In this document: positions 34,993 to 45,753 of the stretch, in pieces
Layout: every line of letters starts with the position of its first letter
How positions within the stretch are numbered: the first letter of the stretch is position 1
Assembly: GCF_002744175.1 (NCBI RefSeq)
Contig: NZ_NKHF01000009.1
Coordinates: 1-60,607 of the forward strand
Direction: 5' to 3'
Length of the DNA: 60,607 nucleotides
From: Pseudoalteromonas piscicida
GTDB taxonomy: Bacteria > Pseudomonadota > Gammaproteobacteria > Enterobacterales > Alteromonadaceae
The notes under the pieces: generated by a model
Databases searched by the model: none
The model's input: only the letters and a program-made list of their open reading frames with translations
What the model was told of the DNA's origin: nothing
Translations under genes and position numbers: made by a program

Positions 34993-35005
34993 TATTCGCT
35001 ACTCT

Positions 35006-35818
35006 TTAACTCTTCACTTGTTTTGCTGAGGTATGCTTGTCTTCACGTTTGTATGCCCAAATCATTAACACGGCACCGGCGATCACCATAGGTAAAGATA
35101 AGATCTGACCCTGAGAGATGATACCGCCATATAAACCAATGTGGGCATCTGGTTCACGGAAATACTCAATTGCAAAACGGAATACACCATAACCTGCTAA
35201 AAATAGTCCTGCCACACTGCCTGCTGGACGAGGTTTTTTCCTAAACCAGAGCAACATAACAAACAGCACTAGACCTTCAAAAAATGCTTCATATAATTGC
35301 GATGGATGGCGTGGTTGAGGCCCGCCTGTTGGGAAAACAAAAGCCCATGGTACATCGGTTACACGACCCCATAATTCTCCATTTATGAAATTACCTATTC
35401 GCCCTGCAAACAGTCCCACAGGAACCATAGGTACAACAAAATCTCCCACCGACAAAATAGACCGTTTATTCTTGAGAGCATACACCACAATTGCAGTGAT
35501 CACCCCAAGTGCCCCACCGTGGAATGACATTCCTCCTTGGTCCACTCTAAATAGATAAATCGGATTTTCAATAAAGTGACTAAATTGATAGAACAGTACA
35601 TAACCGATACGACCGCCGAGGATCACCCCGAGCATTGAGTAAAATACTAAGTCACCCACTTGGTCTTTATTCCAACCTGAATTCGGTTTTTTAGCCTCTT
35701 TACCTGCCCACCACATTGCGAACATAAAACCGATTAGATACATCAAGCCATACCAACGAACACTGAGCGGTCCGATGGAGAAAATCACAGGGTCTATCTG
35801 TGGAAACTGCAAAGCCAT
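35006..35818 (-). CDS. lgt: prolipoprotein diacylglyceryl transferase
   Basis: Inner-membrane enzyme that attaches diacylglycerol from phosphatidylglycerol to the lipobox Cys of prolipoproteins, here including FlgH, FlgP, the FlgO proteins and the SPOR lipoproteins. The 270-residue protein has about seven membrane segments, the HGGALG segment and the Lgt signature [14 protein letters not shown]. Between the TSUP transporter gene and thyA. Confidence 0.96.
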   Translation of the reverse strand: MALQFPQIDPVIFSIGPLSVRWYGLMYLIGFMFAMWWAGKEAKKPNSGWNKDQVGDLVFYSMLGVILGGRIGYVLFYQFSHFIENPIYLFRVDQGGMSFHGGALGVITAIVVYALKNKRSILSVGDFVVPMVPVGLFAGRIGNFINGELWGRVTDVPWAFVFPTGGPQPRHPSQLYEAFFEGLVLFVMLLWFRKKPRPAGSVAGLFLAGYGVFRFAIEYFREPDAHIGLYGGIISQGQILSLPMVIAGAVLMIWAYKREDKHTSAKQVKS

Positions 35819-35827
35819 AGCCTTTCC

Positions 35828-36637
35828 TTAATTCATTAACATATTGCCAGCGATAATAATCAGTAACGCCGCAAACACTTTTTTAATTGTGGTAACTGGT
35901 AAGTGGTGAGTCGCCTTAGCACCTACTGGCGCCATAAACCAAGAGGTCGCCACGATACCAACCAAAGCCGGTAAATAGACAAAACCTAAAAATCCATGCT
36001 CAATATCCACATGTTTAGTCCCTGAAGCAATATAACCAAAGGAACCAAATATTGCGATAACAATGCCACTTGCAGAGGCACATCCGATCGCTTTTTTCAT
36101 ATCAAGTGAGAAAAAGGTGAGTAATGGTACGATTAACGCACCGCCTCCTATCCCAATCATTGCCGATAGTGCTCCTGTCACTGACGTTAACACGGACAGT
36201 ATTGGGCCGGTTGGCATCACCCTTGTTGATTGTGGCGGCCTTCGAGAACTCCATGCCATCTTCATGGCGATACCAATAACACTCACGACAAAAATAACCC
36301 TTACCATTTTTTCTGGCAACAGTACCGCGGCAAAGCCACTCCCCAAAGCACCAATTGCGACGCCTAACATTACCCAAGGAGCAATGTGCCATGGAACATT
36401 GTCATTTTTATGATGGGCTTTGGCGGACGACGTCGAGGTGAATATAATCGATGCAAGCGATGTGGCAATGGCGACTAACACCACCTGCTCTTTTGGGATT
36501 ATCTCAAACTTAGTGAGTATGACTGATAAAATCGGAACTATTAACAACCCGCCCCCAATTCCGAGCAGGCCGGCCAAAAAGCCAACCGCACAGCCGAGCA
36601 AAGCGCATAGTACAACGATGAGTAAAATAGTTTCCAT
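35828..36637 (-). CDS. TSUP family permease (TauE/SafE type)
   Basis: Integral membrane protein of about 269 residues with eight or so hydrophobic segments, glycine-rich hairpins near each half start (FLAGLLGIGGGLLIVPIL and ALSAMIGIGGGALIVPLL) and the two-fold internal repeat typical of TSUP carriers, which export sulfite or small organosulfur anions. The substrate cannot be told from sequence. The ATG near 36637 is preferred over an upstream TTG because AAGAG lies seven bases before it. It sits between ptsP and lgt, an arrangement seen in related genera. Confidence 0.85.
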   Translation of the reverse strand: METILLIVVLCALLGCAVGFLAGLLGIGGGLLIVPILSVILTKFEIIPKEQVVLVAIATSLASIIFTSTSSAKAHHKNDNVPWHIAPWVMLGVAIGALGSGFAAVLLPEKMVRVIFVVSVIGIAMKMAWSSRRPPQSTRVMPTGPILSVLTSVTGALSAMIGIGGGALIVPLLTFFSLDMKKAIGCASASGIVIAIFGSFGYIASGTKHVDIEHGFLGFVYLPALVGIVATSWFMAPVGAKATHHLPVTTIKKVFAALLIIIAGNMLMN

Positions 36638-36684
36638 CAACAAGCTCTTATTCTTTTAGCGCGCTAATGGTAGCGTAAATAGCG

Positions 36685-38973
36685 TTAAGAAGCACCCTTT
36701 GCTTGATGGCTTGTGTAGAGTAATTCAGCAAAGTTATGCTCAATCATGAATTCTTTGATGATCCGACGGACCTGCTTGGAGGAAGGTTGTGAGAGGCAGC
36801 TTTCAAGTAATATTTCCATGTCAGTTACTTTAAGCCGCCGTAGTACCCATTTAACTTTATTAAGTGAAGAAATGTTCATACTTAAGCGCCGATACCCCAT
36901 TGCAATTAAAAGAATGGCACCTTCGGGGTCTCCACCTAGTTCACCGCATAAGCTAAAAGGTAATTCATGTAACTCACACTGCTGAGCAATGTGATTTAAC
37001 ACTCTCAACACACTTGGGTGATAGGGGTCAAACAGATCGGCAACCTGGGCATTGGTTCTATCAACAGCCAAGAGATATTGGGTTAAGTCGTTACTTCCAA
37101 CCGAGCAAAAGTCTATTTTCTTTGCCCAGTCAGGTAGCAAGTAGATACTCGAGGGCACCTCCAGCATCACACCGACTTCGGGTCTATCTATCGTGTAGAA
37201 AGGATCAGCCCACTCATCTTGAAGTTCAAAGCAAGCTTGTTCGATTAGCGCCATCGCCTCTTCAATTTCTTCGCTGTGCCCTACCATGGGCAACATGATC
37301 TGAAGATTACCAAGACCGGCATTGGCTTTGATCATTGCTTTTATTTGATCTAGAAACAGCTCCGGATGATCAAGAGAAACCCGAATGCCTCGCCACCCAA
37401 GGAATGGATTATCTTCTTGAATATCAAAGTAGTCGAGAATCTTATCGCCACCAATATCTAACGTTCTCATCACCACAGGCTCAGGGTGGTATCGTGTTAA
37501 CACTTCCCGATACCACACCTCTTGCTCAGCTTGAGACGGAAACTGACCTTTTTGCATAAACCATGACTCAGTTCGATACAAACCTACACCATCACAATAA
37601 CTTGCACTTAAGGTTTCGGTGGAAAGGTCCAGTCCGGCATTTAGCAGCAAATTTATACGCTCTCCATCGAGGGTAATGGGAGGTAAATCGTGCTCAGCTT
37701 CAAACTTATCATGCAGTATGTTGTCTTTGCGTTTGATTTCAACATATTCATTAACGAGCATTTGTGACGGTGAAATATAAAGCCGTCCAGAATATGCATC
37801 CATGATCATAGACTTGCCATCAAACTGCAGCAATGGAATATCTTCTATCCCCCAGATAGCGGGAACCCCCATCGCTCGGGTCAAGATAGAAGCGTGTGAA
37901 TTTGCAGATCCATGCACACTCACCACCCCTTTGAGTTTTTCCTTTGGCACTTGTGCCAGCATTGTGGGGGTAAGGGTATGCGCAATAAGAATTGTGTTGT
38001 CTGGATAATGTTTAACGGCCTGCTCTGTTGATACTAGGTGCTGAAGCACTCGAAGGCCAATATCCTGCACATCAATGGCGCGCTCCTTAATGTAAGGGTC
38101 GCTCATCATATCAAACTGCGCCACCAGTTTTTCAATGACGATTTTTAATGCTGTTTTTGCGTTCCAACCTTGCTGAATTTCGGATTCAACCTGCTTGCCT
38201 AAACTCTTAGCATCGAGCAATTGTTGATAAACCTCAAATACCGCCACGGCTTCTTTTGGAATATCATCACTGAGTGTGCTGGCTAAAATATGAAACTCTT
38301 GCCGAGTAGCAGCCACAGCCTGATGAAAAAGGTGCAGTTGCTGCTGACTATTTTGATGTTGCTGCGGTTCGATGCTGGCAAAGTCAATATGAGGTAGCAC
38401 CACATACCCGTCACCCAACGCAATGCCTGGCGCACTGGACACCCCTTTGAGTACGGATGTACGATGACTACTGGCGTCCTGTTGCAGTAACGTTTGGATT
38501 TCGGTGTTAGCCAACTGCGACGCAAGCTGAGCCGACAAGGTGATCAGAAATGATTCTTCATCATGGCTAAAGACGCGTGCAATTTTTTGCTGCACCACGA
38601 TAACCCCAAGGACTTTGCGTTGGTGGACCACTGGCACTGACAAAAAAGCGTTGTAGCCTTCTTCGTTGACTTCTGGGGAGAGTTTAAATCTTGGGTGAGA
38701 CTGAGCATGCGCCACGTTAATGGGTTCTTCTCTTTGCGCGACGAGGCCAACAAGTCCCTCAGTAAAACCCATACGGAATTGCCCAATCGCATTGGGGTTA
38801 AGTCCGTCCGTTGCCATTAGAATGAAATTATCTTGGCTGTAATCGGCAAAATAAACAGAGCAGCATTCTGTGCGCATCGCTTCTTTAACCATAGTGACAA
38901 AGCAATTTAATGCACTTTGTAAGTCACTTTGCTGTGCCACTGACTCAGCAATCGATCTCAACGTTGCTAACAC
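36685..38973 (-). CDS. ptsP: PEP-protein phosphotransferase PtsP (enzyme I of the nitrogen PTS)
   Basis: First enzyme of the nitrogen-related phosphotransferase chain; it autophosphorylates from phosphoenolpyruvate and passes the phosphate to NPr. From the GTG at 38973 (AAGGAG six bases upstream) the protein has 762 residues: a GAF domain (about 1-150), the enzyme I N-domain, active-site His360 in SANSHASILTR, and the PEP-binding barrel with LPMVGHSEEIEEA, VGSNDLTQYLLAVDR and FSLCGELGGDP. The open frame continues to 39054, but that would overlap rppH. It begins 16 bases after the rppH stop. Confidence 0.95.
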   Translation of the reverse strand: MLATLRSIAESVAQQSDLQSALNCFVTMVKEAMRTECCSVYFADYSQDNFILMATDGLNPNAIGQFRMGFTEGLVGLVAQREEPINVAHAQSHPRFKLSPEVNEEGYNAFLSVPVVHQRKVLGVIVVQQKIARVFSHDEESFLITLSAQLASQLANTEIQTLLQQDASSHRTSVLKGVSSAPGIALGDGYVVLPHIDFASIEPQQHQNSQQQLHLFHQAVAATRQEFHILASTLSDDIPKEAVAVFEVYQQLLDAKSLGKQVESEIQQGWNAKTALKIVIEKLVAQFDMMSDPYIKERAIDVQDIGLRVLQHLVSTEQAVKHYPDNTILIAHTLTPTMLAQVPKEKLKGVVSVHGSANSHASILTRAMGVPAIWGIEDIPLLQFDGKSMIMDAYSGRLYISPSQMLVNEYVEIKRKDNILHDKFEAEHDLPPITLDGERINLLLNAGLDLSTETLSASYCDGVGLYRTESWFMQKGQFPSQAEQEVWYREVLTRYHPEPVVMRTLDIGGDKILDYFDIQEDNPFLGWRGIRVSLDHPELFLDQIKAMIKANAGLGNLQIMLPMVGHSEEIEEAMALIEQACFELQDEWADPFYTIDRPEVGVMLEVPSSIYLLPDWAKKIDFCSVGSNDLTQYLLAVDRTNAQVADLFDPYHPSVLRVLNHIAQQCELHELPFSLCGELGGDPEGAILLIAMGYRRLSMNISSLNKVKWVLRRLKVTDMEILLESCLSQPSSKQVRRIIKEFMIEHNFAELLYTSHQAKGAS

Positions 38974-38989
38974 TTGCCGCTCCTTTACT

Positions 38990-39514
38990 TTATCGTTTGT
39001 TGCGCCAAAAATCCTTCTGCCCTTGTTGCTCGCGCTTGCCAAATGGCATCGCAAATGGGGCGAACTCTTTCATTACACGTCGATAGACATCACGCTTAAA
39101 CGACACGACCTGGCGTACCGGATACCAATAACTCACCCAACGCCAATCATCAAACTCAGGATGATGAGTACGCAATAAGTCTACGTCTTCATCTTTACAC
39201 CTAAGTTTCAACAAAAACCATTTTTGTTTCTGTCCAATACAAACTGGACTGGAATCTCGTCTAATTAACCTTTTCGGTAGTTTGTAACGTAACCAATGTT
39301 TAGAACTTGCTACTATTTCAACATCTTCTGGCCTAAGTCCCACTTCTTCATGAAGTTCACGATACATCGTTTGCTCAGGCGTTTCCCCTTGATCTATCCC
39401 ACCTTGAGGAAATTGCCAAGAGTGTTGTCCGTAACGACGGGCCCAAAAAACCTGCCCCTGATTATTACAAATCACTATTCCGACATTGGCACGAAACCCT
39501 TCGGCATCAATCAC
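38990..39514 (-). CDS. rppH: RNA pyrophosphohydrolase RppH
   Basis: Nudix hydrolase that removes pyrophosphate from the 5' end of transcripts to start decay. The 174-residue protein starts [20 protein letters not shown], has [15 protein letters not shown] and the Nudix box completed by [16 protein letters not shown]. The C-terminal tail is Arg/Lys/Gln-rich. It is first in the rppH-ptsP unit, divergent from mutH. Confidence 0.95.
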   Translation of the reverse strand: MIDAEGFRANVGIVICNNQGQVFWARRYGQHSWQFPQGGIDQGETPEQTMYRELHEEVGLRPEDVEIVASSKHWLRYKLPKRLIRRDSSPVCIGQKQKWFLLKLRCKDEDVDLLRTHHPEFDDWRWVSYWYPVRQVVSFKRDVYRRVMKEFAPFAMPFGKREQQGQKDFWRNKR

Positions 39515-39621
39515 CTTAGTGCCTCATTTATAAGTCGATTTTTAATGATTGTTCCACAACTCCCGCGTCACGGCAAATTTAATTCCACGCTATACCTAAA
39601 TTTTCGCAACATACTCTCAAG

Positions 39622-39754
39622 TTACCCACAACTTGTGCATAACTTCAAATCAAACCGTTTAAATTACGAACAAATCCACAATTTAAGATTTAAAAACTCA
39701 GGTTTTCCACATATTCTGTGGATAATTATGTTTATAGTCTTGTATTTATCCAAA
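39622..39754. promoter_or_regulatory. cluster of DnaA-box-like 9-mers between rppH and mutH (DARS2-like candidate)
   Basis: Against the DnaA box consensus TTATNCACA there are exact matches at 39634-39642 (TTATGCACA, minus) and 39717-39725 (TTATCCACA, minus). One-mismatch sites are TTACCCACA at 39622-39630, TTTTCCACA at 39703-39711 and TTATCCAAA at 39746-39754, all plus; a weaker AAATCCACA is at 39672-39680. AATCAAACCGTTT at 39648-39660 resembles an IHF site with one mismatch. In E. coli the DnaA-reactivating sequence DARS2 is at the mutH locus. The remaining part of the 439-base gap is AT-rich and shows no gene. Confidence 0.6.
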
Positions 39755-39953
39755 GAGGACATTTTTACAGTTCGGCTCAAGTTCAAAAACTAAAAAATAA
39801 TTGTATATTTATCATTAAGATAAGCTTCATATTCGATCTACCTACTCGCTCTAAATAAACCACATACTTAGGTTGAACACAAATCAACCAACTTACTTCA
39901 ACAACTAAATTCATTTATAATTTCCGTTTTGATGTATTCACTTGGAGGGCGCA

Positions 39954-40628
39954 TTGCAAACAACCACACCGCCACATTCAGTCGGAGAATTAATGCAACG
40001 TGTTGATAGCATTGCAGGCTTAACCTTAGGTGAGCTTGCTCAGCAACTATCATTCAAGACTCCACAAGACCTGCTCAGAGAAAAAGGCTGGGTGGGACAA
40101 TTAATTGAGGCAGCCTTAGGGGCCACAGCAGGCTCCAAACCTGTCCCCGACTTTGAACATATCGGTGTAGAGCTAAAAACACTCCCGATCAGCTATCAAG
40201 GGAAGCCGCTAGAAACAACCTATGTGTCGGTCGTGCCCCTCACCCAACTAACAGGATTAACGTGGGAAGACTCAAGCGTCAAAAAGAAGCTCACCCATGT
40301 ACTTTGGTTACCTATCCTTGCCGAACGTGAAATCCCACTAGTAGAGCGGGTAATTGGTCACGGATTCTTGTGGCAACCTAACTCTAGCCAAGAGCAGCAA
40401 CTGCGTAGAGACTGGGAAGAGCAAATCGAGTTGATCGCCACTGGGCAAGTAGAGCAGATCTCCGGACACCTTGGAGAAGTTATGCAAATAAGGCCAAAAG
40501 CAGCCAATGCCAAAGCACTCACAGACGCCATCGGGCCTAACGGTAAAATTATTCAAACTTTACCAAGGGGGTTCTATTTAAAAATCAATTTTACTCAGTC
40601 AATATTGGCGCAAGAGTTTGGCTGCTAA
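39954..40628 (+). CDS. mutH: DNA mismatch repair endonuclease MutH
   Basis: Nicks the unmethylated strand at hemimethylated GATC sites during mismatch repair. From the TTG at 39954 the protein is 224 residues; GGAGG lies five bases before it and would be inside the coding region if the upstream TTG at 39942 were used. The catalytic D-x6-E-x-K is present as DFEHIGVELK (Asp66, Glu73, Lys75). LTHVLWLPILAEREIPL and QIRPKAANAKA are family segments. Its presence implies Dam methylation and MutSL elsewhere in the genome. Confidence 0.94.
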   Translation: MQTTTPPHSVGELMQRVDSIAGLTLGELAQQLSFKTPQDLLREKGWVGQLIEAALGATAGSKPVPDFEHIGVELKTLPISYQGKPLETTYVSVVPLTQLTGLTWEDSSVKKKLTHVLWLPILAEREIPLVERVIGHGFLWQPNSSQEQQLRRDWEEQIELIATGQVEQISGHLGEVMQIRPKAANAKALTDAIGPNGKIIQTLPRGFYLKINFTQSILAQEFGC

Positions 40629-40641
40629 CAATTGCCAGTTA

Positions 40642-40960
40642 CTAGGGCCTGTTGACCTTTACTGTTTGATTTTTGTACCTCTGAGTGGGTTTTGGTCGCG
40701 GCGCTCGACTTGCCGCCTAGTAATCTAAGCAAAAGTTGAGCAACAATGAACAGAGCGCACTCAGGGGAACTCAAAGAGCTGCACTTGATTAGCATTTCTT
40801 CTGTGTTGCCCCACAAGGATGTGGGATAAGGTGACTTTGCAGGAGCATAAAGTCTTTATCGCCTGACTCACATAGAATAACTATGCGACACAGGCTTTGC
40901 CTTGTATAAATGGCAATCAAACTGCTGCAAAAACAAACTTGAAAGATCAACAGGTCCTAG
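40642..40960. mobile_element. MITE-like element with imperfect terminal inverted repeats
   Basis: CTAGGGCCTGTTGACCTTT (40642-40660) is matched by the inverted copy at 40942-40960, whose complement reads CTAGGACCTGTTGATCTTT: 17 of 19 positions agree, and weaker similarity continues inward for about 20 bases. CTAG stands at both outer ends and may be the target duplication or part of the repeats. The 319-base body has no supported gene but contains a hairpin (CCCACA/TGTGGG) and an inner inverted pair (CCTCTGAGTG and GCACTCAGGGG). This fits a non-autonomous transposable element; the parent element is unknown. Confidence 0.65.
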
Positions 40961-40967
40961 AGTGAGC

Positions 40968-41381
40968 TCAAGCGCTTCCCTGGCGACGACGAAACACAAA
41001 CCCCATAGCATAGGCCTGCTCATCGCTGATCACTTGTTGCTTTCTTAGTAACCCGATAATTGAGTTTGGCTTTCTTGCAAAGCGCTCTGCAATGTCTGCT
41101 ACTGCGGTTTGGCTGTTAAATAATGCAATCACTTGCTCAATCGCTTCTTGCGACCAAGGCAAGCCATGATTTTTTGGTAATCGCTTCGCTATGTTTTCGG
41201 TTTGACGTTGCTCCAGCGTTTTCTTGATATGCTTTTTAGGCTGAGTATTCAGTATGAGAAAGAGTGCTCTAATAATATCTGGGTGATTATATGGGGAGCT
41301 GGCGTCCATCACTTCTCCTGTGATGGGATCTACACCATTAGCGAGTGCTTCAACAATTGAAAATGCTTTTACTTTATCCAT
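40968..41381 (-). CDS. conserved hypothetical protein with GxDPxTGE and HTH-like segment
   Basis: Not assigned to a named family. From the ATG at 41381 it has about 137 residues: VEALANGVDPITGEVMDAS near the N-terminus, then a Lys/Arg-rich middle, then PWSQEAIEQVIALFNSQTAV and DIAERFARKPNSIIGLLRKQ. The last part resembles a helix-turn-helix found after ANGxDPxTGE in some helicase-associated and regulatory proteins. A small DNA- or RNA-binding protein is plausible. A TTG start at 41429 would extend it into the dispersed repeat at 41407-41475. It is flanked by a MITE-like element and that repeat. Confidence 0.6.
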   Translation of the reverse strand: MDKVKAFSIVEALANGVDPITGEVMDASSPYNHPDIIRALFLILNTQPKKHIKKTLEQRQTENIAKRLPKNHGLPWSQEAIEQVIALFNSQTAVADIAERFARKPNSIIGLLRKQQVISDEQAYAMGFVFRRRQGSA

Positions 41382-41406
41382 AATGTTAGTCACGTCCTGT
41401 GATGTG

Positions 41407-41475
41407 AATTGAATTAACTCTCCTGTCAATTTGAAGAGTGAAATACTATATTAGCTTCTTTAAAAACTTCTTATT
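41407..41475. repeat. dispersed intergenic repeat, copy A
   Basis: An ungapped hand alignment with 53222-53290 shows about 59 of 69 identical bases, with the core TCAATTTGAAGAGTGAAATA (41426-41445) unchanged. It lies just upstream of the hypothetical gene at 40968-41381 and may contain its promoter. Confidence 0.7.
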
Positions 41476-41549
41476 CGAACCTCTGTTTTTTTAATTGTAG
41501 ACAAGCCTTGTTAATTGGGCAAAGCAAGTTTAATGAAGGTTGTAGGCAT

Positions 41550-41580
41550 AAAAAAACGCCAGTCTAAACTGGCGCTTTTT
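41550..41580 (-). terminator. rho-independent terminator of eno
   Basis: CGCCAGT (41557-41563) pairs with ACTGGCG (41568-41574) around CTAA, followed on the minus strand by seven T residues. A T-run on the plus strand makes it symmetrical. About 25 bases after the eno stop. Confidence 0.85.
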
Positions 41581-41601
41581 TCATCTCGAGTCGTAATCTA
41601 A

Positions 41602-42972
<1,371 letters not shown>

Positions 42973-43105
42973 TTAAAGTTTGCCCTATCTCTGATGCTTG
43001 GCAAAGTGAAGATTTTACACGTATCGCATTGCCTGCGATTAGAGATAGAAAAAAGCTTGGCGATAAACACTATACTTAGCGCCTATTGCAAAACCTTTTG
43101 CAACA

Positions 43106-43133
43106 AAAAAGCCGTGCAAGAGCACGGCTTTTT
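43106..43133 (-). terminator. rho-independent terminator of pyrG
   Basis: A stem of about 12 pairs (AAAAAGCCGTGC, 43106-43117, with GCACGGCTTTTT, 43122-43133) has a four-base loop, directly after the pyrG stop codon. A second palindrome, TTGCAAAACCTTTTGCAA at 43087-43104, follows it. Confidence 0.88.
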
Positions 43134-43137
43134 CTTA

Positions 43138-44876
<1,739 letters not shown>

Positions 44877-44934
44877 CAGGTAATATATTTTCATACACCC
44901 AGATTAAAAATCAGTAAACGTTTAAGTCAGGCTT

Positions 44935-45753
44935 TCAATTTTCCTTCTGCTGCCTTCGTTTAACCGTTTCCCATGCCGCATCCATAGTAGCTAAATCAGC
45001 CTCCTCCAACGAAAGGGATGACTCATGCAACACCGCTTCGATTTGCACAAATCGACGTTTGAACTTTTCACTGGCTTGTCGTAGCAATTGCTCAGGGTCA
45101 CGCTTAATATGACGACTCACATTCACGGTAGCAAATAGCAAGTCGCCGACTTCTTCCGCTGTGTGCTCAGATAAGGGATCTGCTTGCAGCGCTTCTGCTA
45201 CCTCGTCGACTTCCTCTTTTACTTTATCCCAAGCACCATGGTAACTCGGCCAATCAAAACCTAATTTAGCGGCCTTTTTTTGTATCTTGTAGGCCTTTGA
45301 TAACGCAGGCAAACTCGCTGGAATGTCAGCGGCAAACGCAATATCGTGGTGAGCTGGCTTTTCTTGTTGCTTAATCGCGTGCCATTGCTGCTCAAGCTCT
45401 GCCTCCGAGAGCGTTTGCGGTTCTTCAAACACATGGGGATGGCGTCTGACCAGCTTTTCATTCAGCGTTTGTACTATGTCCTCAAAGTCAAACAATCCTT
45501 GCTCTTTGCCAAGTTGAGCATAAAAGATCACTTGAAATAGCAAATCCCCCAGCTCTTCTTTTAAGTGCGCCAAGTCGCCTCGCTCAATTGCATCGGCGAC
45601 TTCATGCGCTTCTTCAAGCGTGTGCGGTACTATGGTGGCAAAGGTTTGCTTTTTGTCCCAATCACATCCGGTGTTTGGGTCACGAAGCTGCGACATAATA
45701 GTAAGTAACCGCTCCATAGCGTCATTGTTTGCAGATTTAGAGTCGTTTGGCAT
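44935..45753 (-). CDS. mazG: nucleoside triphosphate pyrophosphohydrolase MazG
   Basis: Hydrolyses non-canonical or excess NTPs to NMP and pyrophosphate and is linked to ppGpp levels. The protein from ATG 45753 has 272 residues with two MazG helical repeats: CDWDKKQTFATIVPHTLEEA with EELGDLLFQVIFYA in the first, and the EEVGDLLFATVNVSRH motif in the second. AAGG lies eight bases before the start; the start overlaps the relA stop by 17 bases, indicating an operon. Confidence 0.95.
   Translation of the reverse strand: MPNDSKSANNDAMERLLTIMSQLRDPNTGCDWDKKQTFATIVPHTLEEAHEVADAIERGDLAHLKEELGDLLFQVIFYAQLGKEQGLFDFEDIVQTLNEKLVRRHPHVFEEPQTLSEAELEQQWHAIKQQEKPAHHDIAFAADIPASLPALSKAYKIQKKAAKLGFDWPSYHGAWDKVKEEVDEVAEALQADPLSEHTAEEVGDLLFATVNVSRHIKRDPEQLLRQASEKFKRRFVQIEAVLHESSLSLEEADLATMDAAWETVKRRQQKEN

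Noticed and set aside
38974..39054. Extended N-terminus of PtsP to 39054
   Set aside because: It would overlap rppH, lacks family similarity, and the GTG at 38973 has AAGGAG at ideal distance.
39622..39754. The DnaA box cluster as a chromosomal or plasmid replication origin
   Set aside because: No dnaA, gidA, repA or parAB genes nearby and no clear AT-rich 13-mer array; the mutH location favours a DARS-type site.
39942..39953. Upstream TTG as the mutH start
   Set aside because: It overlaps the GGAGG ribosome binding site that serves the TTG at 39954.
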